Positions 34,991 through 45,932 of a DNA stretch of 64,000 nt are shown here, piece by piece; the stretch's first letter is position 1; each line of letters opens with the position of its first letter. Made by a program: the position numbers and the translations under genes. The DNA comes from Saksenaea vasiformis B4078 (taxonomy: Eukaryota; Mucoromycota; Mucoromycetes; Mucorales; Saksenaeaceae), in the NCBI GenBank assembly GCA_000697055.1, contig JNDT01002033.1, positions 59,798 to 123,797 on the forward strand, written 5' to 3'. Below the pieces are notes generated by a model. That model searched no databases and was not told where the DNA came from. It saw only the letters and a list, made by a program, of their open reading frames with translations.

Positions 34991-35339
34991 AGCAAACCTT
35001 GAATTTCTTGTAAATCGTCCTTCAACCATAGAACCAAACCAACTCTTATTCTTCTCTTGGTATTACCTTTGTGAGCAGTTACTAATGAATCTTAGAATAT
35101 AAATCACGTTTATCGTGGTAACGGGAGGTGGCATGAGGAAAACGAAAAAAATTGGAAAGGTGAAATGGAACCAATGATCCAGCCAATCATTTGCGCACGT
35201 GGCCGACATGTCAAGAGGCCATGGTGCTTTAAGATGATTTCCACGGATTCTATTTTCCTCGACTAGATAAATGAGAAGTACAACAATACAAGCTACCATA
35301 AACCTTTTCTCACCCTCTTTTTTTCCGCTATTTCACATA
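34991..35339. other. Intergenic between PPX1 and the F-box-like gene
   Basis: About 350 bp serving as 3' UTR of PPX1 and promoter of the next gene. A pyrimidine-rich stretch lies at 35302-35337. Confidence 0.5.
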
Positions 35340-36473
35340 ATGCTTGCCTCTATTACTGCCTCAGCGCGGCATCCCTTATCTTGGCTTCGACACCCGCGGC
35401 AGCCTGTCATCCACCATACATCAAATGGAAGAGTCTCACAACTTCCGGGCGAGATCCTCTTTTGTATATTCACACACTTGGATAGTCTTGAGGCGATCGC
35501 TGCATTTGGTGGGACATGCAAGAAAATGCGTGCCATAGCTTCGTCGCCCTATACCGTCGCATCTTGGTTGATGGTCAACTTTGGGAGCCGCTTTGCCCTC
35601 TATTACGCGATCCTGGCGTTACCATCCTACTGCGACGGTCAGTTTCTTTCCTCTTTGTTCAACCTGGGCGCGGTCGTACCTCGTTACCTAGTACAGACGC
35701 TGGTCGTCGTGTACGGAAAATCCTCGCCTCGCCGACGATCAAATGATGATCCGTTCGCCTTAGGTTTTCTTGACAGTCTGTTTTCAGACGCAGTACAGAA
35801 GCTGCCCTTTACAGGCTACGCTACGTTGATGCACATAGCTATGGAGCGATACGGAAACATTTCTACATCCACATCTCAATATGGCGATCTCGGTGCTTTC
35901 CTGAATCACTACCTGTCCAAGAGCACAAAAGTCAATACTGGGGACAACGCTGGTCCCATGCTTATGGACAAGTACGGCTTCATTCCAGCGCCTTTAGTTA
36001 CCTTACCAAATGAGCCTCCACCGTCTTCGCTTCGTGTCCTGCTGCGACTAGCAACCACTGCGCCAGAAATTTACGAAACGATCGAACCTGTTTTCTCATT
36101 TGATCCAGTAGCGCGGCGCTGTCTCTGGGAAGTGGTTCTCCTCTATCTGTTTGATCTTGCTTTCAGACCTGCCGTCGAGCGACCGGAAGACAAGGCATGC
36201 CTAGCAGCACTACGTACAGTGGTACAGCCTGCGAAAAGATTAGTAAAATCCGTGCAAGATCAAGTCCTCTTTTGCCATGCTTTTGTAAGCCTCCTTCGAA
36301 AATATCCAGTTGGCTACTGCGACAAATACATGATGAGCAGAATGCTCGGTCTTTTGAAAGAAAGCGTACACCCTGGGTTCTCTTTCAAGGAGCCGCTGCA
36401 AGACCTCCTACAACGCGGCATCCGACCTGATACCAAAGCTTCCATCGAATACTTTTTAAATACTTGGCAGTAG
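35340..36473 (+). CDS. F-box-like protein
   Basis: A single-exon gene of 377 aa from the ATG at 35340; an in-frame ATG at 35271 would add 23 residues of non-conserved leader. Residues about 35-75 read LPGEILFCIFTHLDSLEAIAAF followed by CKKMRAIAS, which has the spacing of an F-box (LP.E....IF..L....L......C). F-box proteins recruit substrates to SCF ubiquitin ligases; this role is inferred from the motif. The remaining about 300 residues are mostly helical with no repeat recognised (no LRR, WD40 or Kelch). Many mucoromycete F-box-like proteins have this layout. The F-box call is moderately sure; the substrate is unknown. Confidence 0.7.
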   Translation: MLASITASARHPLSWLRHPRQPVIHHTSNGRVSQLPGEILFCIFTHLDSLEAIAAFGGTCKKMRAIASSPYTVASWLMVNFGSRFALYYAILALPSYCDGQFLSSLFNLGAVVPRYLVQTLVVVYGKSSPRRRSNDDPFALGFLDSLFSDAVQKLPFTGYATLMHIAMERYGNISTSTSQYGDLGAFLNHYLSKSTKVNTGDNAGPMLMDKYGFIPAPLVTLPNEPPPSSLRVLLRLATTAPEIYETIEPVFSFDPVARRCLWEVVLLYLFDLAFRPAVERPEDKACLAALRTVVQPAKRLVKSVQDQVLFCHAFVSLLRKYPVGYCDKYMMSRMLGLLKESVHPGFSFKEPLQDLLQRGIRPDTKASIEYFLNTWQ

Positions 36474-36830
36474 ACCTACCTTTGTAAATGAAATTGTAAT
36501 ATAATATAATATAATATCAAGTATGTATAGTCACAGAAAAGACGCGATACAAAGATGGTATGCTGTTCTCACTTCTTTGTAATGGGGCTGTCCGATCAAA
36601 ATGTTAAGCAGTTATACCAATGAAAGCATCCTCGCGAATCTTCATAGAGCCTTCATCCAGGACTGTTTGCTTCGCCTGAATACGTTCAGTACATGTTTGC
36701 GAATATTTGTCTAACTTTTTGTTTTTCATATTGTAACTATGTCGGGCAAAGTCAATATACCTTTGGCGCCCGACATTTTCGATGTTCAGCGAAGTGAAAC
36801 CAAGTCCGCTCACTTCTTTGTCCTTTGATC
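36474..36830. other. Intergenic with possible tiny minus-strand gene
   Basis: Contains an at-rich pentamer repeat (ataat) at about 36497-36522. A minus-strand open frame at 36604-36813 has an even composition (KYSQTCTERIQAKQTVLDEG). Joined to an ATG at 36776 across a 60-odd-nt intron it would code for about 40 aa. I do not recognise it and have not called it as a gene. Confidence 0.35.
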
Positions 36831-39800
36831 ATGGCGCAGCCCATGTTAGAATTCCAAAAGCAGATCTTAACAGAAATTGTTGCCGAAGATGCTCTGTTGA
36901 TTCTTGCACAGGGACTGGGTCTCTTCAAAATCTTGTGCTTGTTTTTGGAACTGCATTGCAAAGCCAATCATTTAGTTCTTGTGCTCAATACTTCTCAAAC
37001 CCAAAATGCTGCCATTCGTGAGCGACTAGCCGCCTCCGGAATGGGCCATGAAAACACGTTACAGGTTATTGAGTATGCTACACCGGCTGAAACAAGGTGC
37101 TGTTGTTGAGGAAGGCGTGTGTGTATGTCGCGATCGCTTACTATCGCGTAGGAGTGGCATGTACCGCCAAGGCGGCATTTTTGCTATTACTTCAAGGATT
37201 CTCGCAGTAGATATGCTTCTAAAACGTGTTCCTGTTGCCCTCATCAGTGGTATCATCGTATACAACGCACACAGGTAAAATTTACATTGAAGGGGAATCT
37301 GGTAAGGAGTCTCATGCGGGAAGAAGAATCAAGGCCAATTCGATGGAACAATTAATTCTTCGGATCTATCGAGAGGAAAATCAGGTGTGTGTTTATACAG
37401 CCATGGGTTGTACTTCTATTCGCCTAAGCATGGCACCTAATAAAAACTACTCCTTGTACAGGAAGGTTTTATCAAAGCCTTTTCTGATCAACCTGATGCT
37501 TTCACGTCTGGCTTCGCTCCGCTACAAAATACGCTGAAGTCTCTGCAGCTACGTAAGGTTCATCTTTGGCCACGGTAGGTACATCATCCACACCATTCTA
37601 CTAGATGATGACCGCGTAGCGTTAAAGATTTCAGGTCCTTGTGTCGGATAATCTCGCCAGCACAAGTAGTGATGTGATTGAGTTACGTCAACCGATGACA
37701 GCAAGTATGGATAAAGTACAACAAGCGTTGGTTGAGTGTTTAGAGGCCACATTGGCTGAAGTGCGCCGACAAAATTCAATGGTGGGCATCTAGATAGGGT
37801 ATAAATTATATCGATTGACAGGTATATTGCACAGGTCGATGTCCAAGATTTTACTATCGAGAATTCGTTTTTCAAATCATTTGATACTATTATACGGCGA
37901 CAGCTGGATCCCATTTGGCATCGCGTCAGTCCAAGCACAAAGCAACTTGTGGGGGACCTACAGGTACTACGTAATCTACTAGAGTAAGTAAAATGGGTAT
38001 TTGATAACGACCTTTACGAAGTAGCGAAATTTAGGTACTTAATGAAGTACGATTGCGTATCGTTTTATGGTTTCCTTGAGACAATTCTCGCAAGCAATAC
38101 ATCGATGGAAGGAAAGCAAGTCCGACAGTCTCAATGGCTGTTTTTGACGGCCGCCGATACAGCCATCTCGGTAAGGACCTGTAATGCTTAGCGATATCTA
38201 ATAAGCGGACGCAGACGGCAAGGAAGCGTGTGTATTTAAAGAAGACAGATCCAGAATACGAAGCAGCCGCATCATGCAGTCTAACGTCAAGCCTTATCCC
38301 CGATGTGAAGTTAGTGCTAGAAGATCAACCAAAATGGGAGCTGTTGCGGGATATTTTGGATGAAATCAAGGAAGACACGGAGAAAACTTTGGATGGACAT
38401 GGTATCCTCTACAGAGATATTCAAAAAGATCGTTAACGCTTCTTTTAAAGATGGTTCTGTACTCATCATGGTTCAGGACAAACGGACCTTAGCACAACTC
38501 AAAGAGTATGTGTCGCAGATGAGTCAATCGCACCGAGAAGCCAAACCGGTGCTAGGACGTCTAGCACAAAAGTTCTTTTTATGGAGGCAGAACATGAACA
38601 GCGTCCGCCATTCCATCACGTCCGCAGAAACTAAGCAACAACAGCAGCAGTCTTCTGCACGACCACAGCATGGATTCTCTGGGCGACAAGGGATGCCTCC
38701 TAATAAGCGCAGACGCGTTCGAGGTGGTTCAACAGCGGCATCAGGGTCCAGAAGCACACTTCGAGAGGAGGTACAAGAAGTGGTAACGATGTAAGTCTTT
38801 TAAAGTACACATGAATATTGTTAACAAAGAAAATGGTGATATTCAGGCTTGATTCACCAGCAGAGATATCGACACCCGATGATGAGCTTAGGACAGTGGG
38901 TCCTGACACAAGTCAACTAATCAGTACGGAGATGCTGGGTGAAAATGATATTTTACCGGAGTTTGCCGAAGTTCCGAAAGGATCGCTGGTGACCATCCAG
39001 TGTTATGATAACGTAACAGATGACCAAATTCTTGAGGACATTCAACCGCTATTTATTATCATGTATGACCCTGATCCAGCTTTTGTGCGCCGCATTGAGG
39101 TATGATGGATAGAAGACGGGTTAATCGAGGTGCTGACTTGTGGATAAGGTGTACAGGGCACTGAACCCGCATCTAAAAGTGCGAGTCTATTTTATGATCT
39201 ACGATAACTCGGTGGAAGAACAAACCTATCTCAGTTTGATTCGCAAGGAAAAAGAGGCATTTGAACGACTTATCAGGGAAAAATCGGTAAATGAGTGCAT
39301 AGATAATACATGAGCTCACTGTATTCGTCGAAAAAAGATTATGGCTATCCCTCTTCCCCAGCAAAAGCGCAATCTTGAGGAAGACTCATTTGCACAAGCT
39401 GTAAGCTCTCGGCTTGCGGGTGGCCAGTTGCAGATGACGGGTCCTCCTCAGGTATGCAAAACTAGCATTTGTGACAGATTCGTTGACAGCTTATAGGTGA
39501 TCGTCGATATGCGCGAATTCCGTAGTTCATTGCCTCCTATTCTGTATTCTGAAGGGATACAAATCGTCCCTTGTACATTACAAGTTGGTGACTATATTTT
39601 GAGTCCAGACATGTGTGTCGAACGCAAGTCCATTGCAGATTTGATTTCATCATTTACTTCTGGAAGACTGTGGGTTATTATTATTGACCCTTTTTAGAGC
39701 ATGTACGAACTAACCTTCTTTTTTCTTTTTTCAGATATACCCAGTGTGAAAGTATGACGATGCATTATAAATCACCAATCTTGTTGATTGAGTTTGAGGA

Positions 39801-40404
39801 AAACAAGTCGTTTTCACTGCAGGTATATTAAATACCCTTTCAGGAAAGAGTCTAATCTTATTTTGTAGAGCTTATCTGATATGAAAGACAACATCGTGAT
39901 GACAGATCTCTCCTCTAAACTGGTTCTGCTCACGTTGTCTTTCCCAAAACTACGGATAATCTGGTCCTCAAGTCCCCATGAGACGGCAGCTGTTTTCAAC
40001 GAATTGAAGGTGGCGAAAAAAAAGTTATGCCCTAGTAGCTGTCATGCTAACCCCTACACATATCTCCATAGAAAAAACAAGAGCAACCGGATGCAGAAAA
40101 AGCAGCGATGATAGGAACAGAGAACCCTGAAGACGTAAATAATACGTATAATATGACACCTCAGGTAGGACAAGAACAACTTTTGCCTGTTACTTACCAG
40201 CGTTTGTTTCCTCCTTAGGAAATTCTTCGTAGTATGCCTGGGGTAACGTCCAAAAACTACCATCATATCATGAATGCTGTAGACACGCTTCAAGAATTAT
40301 GTTCTCTAAGCGAAGAGGCAATCCAAAAGCTAATTGGAAAGCAACCTGGTAGGACGCTGTACCAGTTTATTCATCACCAAGCTTCTGGAAAAGCAACATT
40401 ATAG
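36831..40404 (+). CDS. RAD1: XPF/Rad1 structure-specific endonuclease, nucleotide-excision repair
   Basis: XPF (yeast Rad1) with ERCC1/Rad10 cuts DNA 5' of lesions in nucleotide-excision repair and also acts in recombination and crosslink repair. Seventeen exons with consistent phases give 903 aa (human XPF 916). Main exons: 36831-37096, 37152-37274, 37327-37384, 37462-37574, 37628-37781, 37835-37983, 38035-38170, 38215-38401, 38451-38790, 38847-39099, 39149-39286, 39338-39451, 39497-39669, 39735-39822, 39869-40009, 40072-40164 and 40219-40404. The degenerate helicase half includes [16 protein letters not shown]. The nuclease core has [14 protein letters not shown] and ERKS (catalytic D709, E719, K721). 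The C terminus is a tandem helix-hairpin-helix region ([24 protein letters not shown]). All active-site residues are intact. Confidence 0.97.
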
Positions 40405-40503
40405 AATACAGAGGACAGATACCTGTTTTTGCCATTTTTAGCCCAACCTCCTTGAATTTTCTTGCGTCCCCCTTTTTTAAAACAATTATCATAAAGTAAT
40501 GCC

Positions 40504-40551
40504 TTTTCCCCCTTCATTTCTCTTTTTCTTTTTCTCTTTCACTATCACACC
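40504..40551 (+). promoter_or_regulatory. Pyrimidine tract before the G-gamma start
   Basis: An almost uninterrupted C/T run of about 40 bases directly precedes the ATG at 40552, only 100 bp after the XPF stop. Similar tracts precede ARL8, ISD11 and PPX1 here. Confidence 0.35.
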
Positions 40552-40830
40552 ATGGCTCGACAAACGATACCAGAAGCGAAGCTTCGTAAATTACTTGAAT
40601 TGAATGATAAGCTGAAGGAACAACTCGAAATTCCTCGTGTTCCCGTTTCTGAAGCAAGCAGATCGTAAGATAATTTCTCTAAATCCATTGAATGAAAATA
40701 TAAACTTTGCAATAGGTTAATCGACTATTGCCAAACGAATCGAGATATGATGTTGCCATCCATATGGGGAAATAGGAATCCCGATCCTTTTGCAGAGCAA
40801 ACGGGTGCATGCACATGTTTGTTGATGTAG
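40552..40830 (+). CDS. Heterotrimeric G-protein gamma subunit
   Basis: The gamma subunit pairs with G-beta and anchors it to the plasma membrane for pheromone and nutrient signalling. Two exons, 40552-40664 and 40716-40830, give 75 aa, a typical fungal length. The N-terminal half is a coiled coil (LRKLLELNDKLKEQLE), followed by PVSEASRSLIDYC, the diagnostic centre of fungal gamma subunits, and a short NPDPFAEQ segment. The C terminus is CLLM, a CAAX box for prenylation, with a further Cys two residues upstream that could be palmitoylated. The intron (51 nt) splits the Ser codon of ASRS. It is only 147 bp downstream of XPF. Confidence 0.9.
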
Positions 40831-41843
40831 TTATTCTATCTGATTATCATGGAAACTGTAATAAACGCTATATTTGTTGATCCTTATACCGCGACGGGGT
40901 TTTCGCCGGCCCACTTAAAAGCAATTGGGAAGGAGGTAAGTCTCGCCCCTAATGCGTATGAATCCCATCGGAAGAATGCAGCCATGGCGTACGGGGGTAC
41001 CTTTCTTCGCAGCTGCCATTACGAAAAAAAAAAGGAATCGATCGCACATCATGGCCTAAGCAGTCAGAGATGAAATAGGCATGCTTGAAGTATAGGAAGA
41101 ATTATTTCTGCATGCGCGGCGAACTACATTCATTGGCGTTAGAGATGAGGTTCTTTGCAAATGCCAAGCGTTGACCACTCCTGTGGAAGGAGTGGCATAG
41201 GACAATCCGTCATAGAACGTCTAGGAAACCCCGTCCCCCCTGATTTATGCTTACACATTTCTTTTTATTGAAAGAATTGAAACGGGACAAGATACATCTC
41301 GATGCCTCGCTACGATTTTATGTCCGTTTCAAATTATTCGGCGTTACTCCCACATGAACTCTGCACTTCGAAGCATGTCTCCTTACGTTAATTCAACCTA
41401 ATCATTATTCCATTTACTAACAATGAATTATCCTTTTTCATGCTGCTCAAATAGATTTTGTGTCCGTTGAAGGATTCATGTTCATGCGAGTTAACTGATG
41501 CTCTAACCTTTGGTGGGCGCAAGACTTCTTTAGAATAGCATAGAAAATAGTGCAATAAGCAGTATGCCTTTATATAGTGCTGTTTTTACATGTATGTGCG
41601 TGTGTGCGTATTTTTTTTTTGGCCTGTTACATATTCTTTCTACGATCTGTCATGGTTGTTTCTCTTTTCTTTGTGTAATATATATGTTTGACGGTGATAT
41701 ATTTCTTCAGGCAGGACCACTTACGATGGCAATGAATTATGTAATAGCTGCGCCTGAAGAAAAAAAGAAGAAAAAATAGTTGCGGATGCCAAAGAGTATC
41801 GTTTTAACATGATCACCATTTCAAGTATAGCCATAGCACGCAG
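40831..41843. other. Intergenic with repeat copy
   Basis: Open frames here are short and unrecognised. Bases 41390-41570 are a copy of repeat R2. The region is the shared 3' side of the gamma subunit and TFB4. Confidence 0.5.
41390..41570. repeat. Dispersed repeat family R2, copy 2
   Basis: Pairs with 32150-32350 in the same orientation: atttactaac..tgaat block, then tttagaatagcatagaaaa and caataagcagta. Lies in intergenic DNA. Confidence 0.55.
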
Positions 41844-43152
41844 TTATTGTACAGGTGTTTTCCCTCGAACAGGTGGTAACATTTTGGAACGGAATGCAAA
41901 TTTGGTCCTATTATCGGGCGTGAGTGTTTTCTGTACATCTCGAAGTCAGGAACATACTTGCAGGTCGAGCAAACAGGTGACCAAGAGCAGAAAACTATGT
42001 ACATGGTGTAAAAATGCGATGATCACTTATTGTCCTAATTTCAACTTACTTGATAGACAGACAGAACAAACATAGCCGATATCTACAATCTTTTTGTGAC
42101 AGAAACATGCTGCCCGAAAGTCGACTTGATCCTGGTTGGGAAGGTTAAGGAAGTTGCGCGCATACCTTTCTGGAAGGAAGGCGAACTAGAAACTCATAGG
42201 TGATTAACAATTGACGCCAACTTCACTCTTACCATCAGATATTGTAACAAAGCTTGAGCATTATCGACTCTTGTGTAAACCCCTCCTGTTATATTTGATG
42301 CTTGTTGCAAAAATGCAGTTTCTTCTCCGTATACTTTGCACACATCCACAGGAATTCCCTTGACGCATGAAATGAGTATTGTACAGATAAGTGGTTCATC
42401 TCTTACAGTTTTTTGTGCCGAGAAGATGCAATTCATGAGTGGGATATATTGATAAGCAGAATCCGGAGACACGGAAAGAATGAGAATACGTGGCTTGATG
42501 TGTCCGGTATCGTCAGCCTTGGTAATGCGATGGATATCTACGTATTGTTAGAACATAGTCTTTTGCGTTTCTACTTATAAACCCACAGCAAAGTGCCATC
42601 GAAAGAGCGCCTGTTACCATGGAGGATGTTCCTAAAGCAATGCATGAACGACACAAAATGTTTGATTGGTGATTTTACCCATATCCCCTTTAAGAAAAGA
42701 TGTATCTACTTCTGTAAAAAGTTCTTGCAGACTCGCGACAATTTGGTCGGTGACAAATTGGAAATTAGGATACATGTTGGCATTCCGGCGACTGCCGTTG
42801 AGACTGCTGGTGTTTCGAGCTTCTTCGTTGGGAAGTGGATACAAAAATTTACTGAGTAGTTCGGTTAGACACGAGGCAGCTGTCGATCTTTGGGCCTACC
42901 TATGCCCTACATGACTTGCAATGGCTACTACTTTGTTATTGTATTTTAGAGCAAGATGTGCATTGATGAAAATTAAGAGCTGACGCAAAGCATCGTCCAA
43001 TGACAGAGGGACCGCAGCTTTTGCTGATTCCGCCCAGACAAAAGGATTGGTGTCGATGATAAGTACAAGAAGATTGGAATCGTCTGATTTGTTTTATTCA
43101 GCATTAAAGATTCAAACAGAAATGGACTTGACAAACCTTCACTTGTCGACAT
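41844..43152 (-). CDS. TFB4: TFIIH subunit p34 (Tfb4/GTF2H3)
   Basis: Tfb4 is a core TFIIH subunit used in RNA polymerase II initiation and nucleotide-excision repair, where it holds the p44/Ssl1 subunit. Nine exons: 43152-43137, 43083-42900, 42851-42679, 42631-42587, 42537-42407, 42358-42233, 42185-42050, 41994-41958 and 41907-41844, giving 303 aa (human 308), all phases consistent. The vWA-like domain runs from LLVLIIDTNPFVW through the GDMGTSSMVTGALSMAL segment to RILILSVSPDSAYQYIP and IPVDVCKV. A Cys-rich C-terminal zinc-binding part follows: FRAACFCHKK, GYVCSVCLS, CSTCK. The first exon codes only five full residues before the intron. It is head to head with DCC1, starts 513 bp apart. Confidence 0.95.
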
Positions 43153-43665
43153 GTCCTTCATATTGCCTTTCAGAGTACAACCCAAAGGAACAGTCCGCAG
43201 TCTGCAAAAGGGAAAACTTTAAAATGTTTGGCTGGATGTCAATTTCTAAGTTTCTGCGCGCCAGAAAGTTAAAGATATCCCCTTCTCATCGTGTATTAAC
43301 GCGCGTTTGCTATAAATGATGAGAAATAGTTTGGATCAAAGATATGCGCTTCCGTCCTTTTCCATGTGAATAGTGAATGACTAAACGTCAAACTTAAACT
43401 TCATCCTTTTGCGAAGTGCTTTTTCATTACTAGACGCCGTTGGATCTCTGAACAGATATTCGGCTGTATTTAATCTAATTCCTTATCTTTTCTTGAAACG
43501 ACATATCTTCCGCTGTTATTTTCCAGCTCGTTCGATTGATTTTAGTTTAGCAGTAATTGAAGTAGTACTTGTTTGTTGTCTTTTGATCGATGCTGACGAC
43601 GCCGAAATTTTCCCTGCAGCGGAGGCAAACCGCGCTTGCTTTGTTACAAAGTCCTCAGTACCACT
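43153..43665. promoter_or_regulatory. Shared promoter region of TFB4 and DCC1
   Basis: The 513-bp space between the divergent starts must hold both promoters. An open frame at 43409-43669 ends four bases past the DCC1 ATG in another frame and is not supported as coding. No TATA box stands out. Confidence 0.4.
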
Positions 43666-45016
43666 ATGAACATCAGTTATGCGCAAGATTTTGAGAAAAA
43701 TAGCTACCGCATTATAGAGCTTCCATCCGAAGATCTTGTCGCAACGTTTGAGACGGGATCAGGGTAAAATTCATAACCATGTTTTGGCATGTTTTGACAC
43801 GAAGCTAATTTTGCACCCATCTAGGGTCGTGATCAAAGGACAGCCGGACGAAGATGCTGTGTTATGCACTGAAACGCGCACATTTGCTATAAACCAAGTC
43901 AACACCTCCAATTCCATGTTACTAACAGAAGCAAACAACGATGGAATGCATGTGATCGATGATCTGTCTAGTACGATCGAGTTGCTACCTTGTCCTCCCC
44001 GACTAGGATCTATCGATACCTTACTTGAACCCACGCTGTATTCTGGATCAAAAAATGAGAATTTGTTGAATGGAAAGGTCTGTATCGACGATGGAAGGAC
44101 AAACATACTGACGAACGGGCATTGATCTTAGAGATTCTATACTTATAACGATTTGCTTTCTTATGTTCAAGCCAGCGAAGAAGAGCTGCAGGTTGGACTG
44201 AAAGCGCGCAATGTATTTATTCTCGAGGGTTAGCACTGGTAGAGATTTCCAGGGGAGTTTTTCTAATACGTTGTCCAGGAAAATGTCGCATGATGGAACG
44301 CACGTATCTTAATCGTCTCTTGGATATGATTTTTACAAATGCAACCATTCACGGATTTGATATCCGAGCTATCTCTCTCGAAGAGGCAAAGATGTGCATT
44401 CAAGAAGGGTTGGAGCCTGATGAGTCTATCGCTGAACCAGCATTATTAGCCTGTATCCAGTCCTTTGTGACTGAGTCAGAGAACACATCCAACTTATGCT
44501 TTGATGTGTACAAGATCTGCCGGTTTATTGGAGAAGTTGTTTTAAGCAATACAGTGGTAAGTTTTTGAAGAAAAGCCTCCCCAGAGACTTAATCTGTTTT
44601 AGGGGAAAGAATGGGAGCTGGACGATTTTCTGGATATATGGAAACAGCTGACACCAGAAGGCTTCAAACCAGATTTGGCCATGTTGGAAGTAGGTTGATT
44701 GCCGATAATTTTTTGATAGACTGACGCCGTCATTTATTTTTAGGGACTATTTATGCCATTAGAGCGTGTGACACTTTCACCTAGTCGTGTCCAAAAATAC
44801 ATTACCTATTTCCCGGTTTCTGATCTGCCAACTGATCCAGCGCAACGGTTTGCCACGTTGTTTCGACGAAAAAAGCTATGGAGTGCGGATGACATCCGAC
44901 CGTTCCTATCAGATATCGCCCCCGATAAGAAGAAACGAGAAGCACTGCTGCTTAAATTCACACGAGCGCAGAAGGACGATGCAGGCAAGATTCTTTACGG
45001 CAGTCGAATCAAATAA
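43666..45016 (+). CDS. DCC1: Sister-chromatid cohesion protein Dcc1
   Basis: Dcc1 is a subunit of the Ctf18-RFC clamp loader and is needed for sister-chromatid cohesion and replication fork stability. Six exons: 43666-43763, 43825-44077, 44132-44228, 44279-44556, 44603-44689 and 44744-45016, giving 361 aa (yeast 380, human 393), all phases consistent. Conserved parts are VVIKGQPDEDAVLCTETRT, the NTSNSMLL block, NDLLSYVQASEEEL, MERTYLNRLLDMI, the winged-helix piece CFDVYKICRFIGEVVL and the C-terminal FRRKKLWSADDIRPFL. The N terminus may be slightly short compared with relatives; no better upstream ATG in frame was found. The 3' end lies 107 bp from the convergent unknown gene. Confidence 0.92.
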
Positions 45017-45122
45017 ACGTATTTTACAAAGTCCGATGGTCTGTGCGTAGGCCAGCTGCCGGAGGCAGGTGCACGCGCAAATGTTAGTGATAGCATCATG
45101 TAAATAGTAGAAAATTACATAT

Positions 45123-45932
45123 CTAGATGTATTGTTGCGCAATAGAAACGACATTTTTATACTCTTGTCGAAACTCCCAAGTGGTGTCGTATCGACTCAT
45201 CTTTGCACATAGATCAGCCAGGCCATCGACCCATTGCTCGTATCCCAGGATAACCATCATAGAGGACCACTGTGGAGAAGGAATTGTGGTGTGTTTGAAA
45301 TTCTTCAGAGCTGTTGACATCTCTAGCACAATCATACGACCAAGCCTTGCATTATAAAACAAATGTTTTCGGACCTCCGATGGTGCCTGTAAACATTCTT
45401 CAGCAATGACCATGAGTCCAAATAGAACCGTGAGTGACGATGCATGAGGAAGAATTTTTGTATGCATGAGGATCAGTTGATAGAGCTCCTCGGCGACTTT
45501 AGGAGCCCTGGCAAACTGCTCACTTGGCCGAACCTGATCGAGCCGGTGAATAGTCCGGTGCGATTGTTGCTGTATATGACGGAGTTCATATACGAGTTTA
45601 TCGCCGTCGTTGTGATCAAGACGGTGGGTGTGAAACACGATGTCCGCTATGACTGGGTATTGCAGTGCCGCGGCTGTCACGATCTGACACAGAGCTATCT
45701 TGGATAGGTCGCCAATCCAGGACTGAACTGTCCATGGATCATACCAGGGTGTGTAGTCGTTGTAGTCATTGGTGACGATAAATGTTGATTCTGTTAGAAA
45801 GCTGCACGTTGATCCGACGTTTGTTTCAGCACCAGTGGCAGCGTCGTACAGGAAACGATCAAATCCGAGGAATGAAAAAATGTAAGATAAGACAGATTTC
45901 GATTTGTTTGCGACGTTTGTGATGGATTTCAT
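45123..45932 (-). CDS. Uncharacterised 269-aa protein
   Basis: A single intact frame of 269 codons plus stop, ATG at 45932. The composition is that of a globular, mostly helical protein with many aromatic residues (DYNDYTPWYDPWTVQSW near residue 55) and later amphipathic helices (VAEELYQLILMHTK, LGRMIVLEMSTALKNF, GLADLCAKM). No signal peptide, membrane segment or metal site is evident. I do not recognise the family. The length, clean frame and promoter-side A/T-rich leader support a genuine gene. It may be lineage-specific. Confidence 0.65.
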   Translation of the reverse strand: MKSITNVANKSKSVLSYIFSFLGFDRFLYDAATGAETNVGSTCSFLTESTFIVTNDYNDYTPWYDPWTVQSWIGDLSKIALCQIVTAAALQYPVIADIVFHTHRLDHNDGDKLVYELRHIQQQSHRTIHRLDQVRPSEQFARAPKVAEELYQLILMHTKILPHASSLTVLFGLMVIAEECLQAPSEVRKHLFYNARLGRMIVLEMSTALKNFKHTTIPSPQWSSMMVILGYEQWVDGLADLCAKMSRYDTTWEFRQEYKNVVSIAQQYI

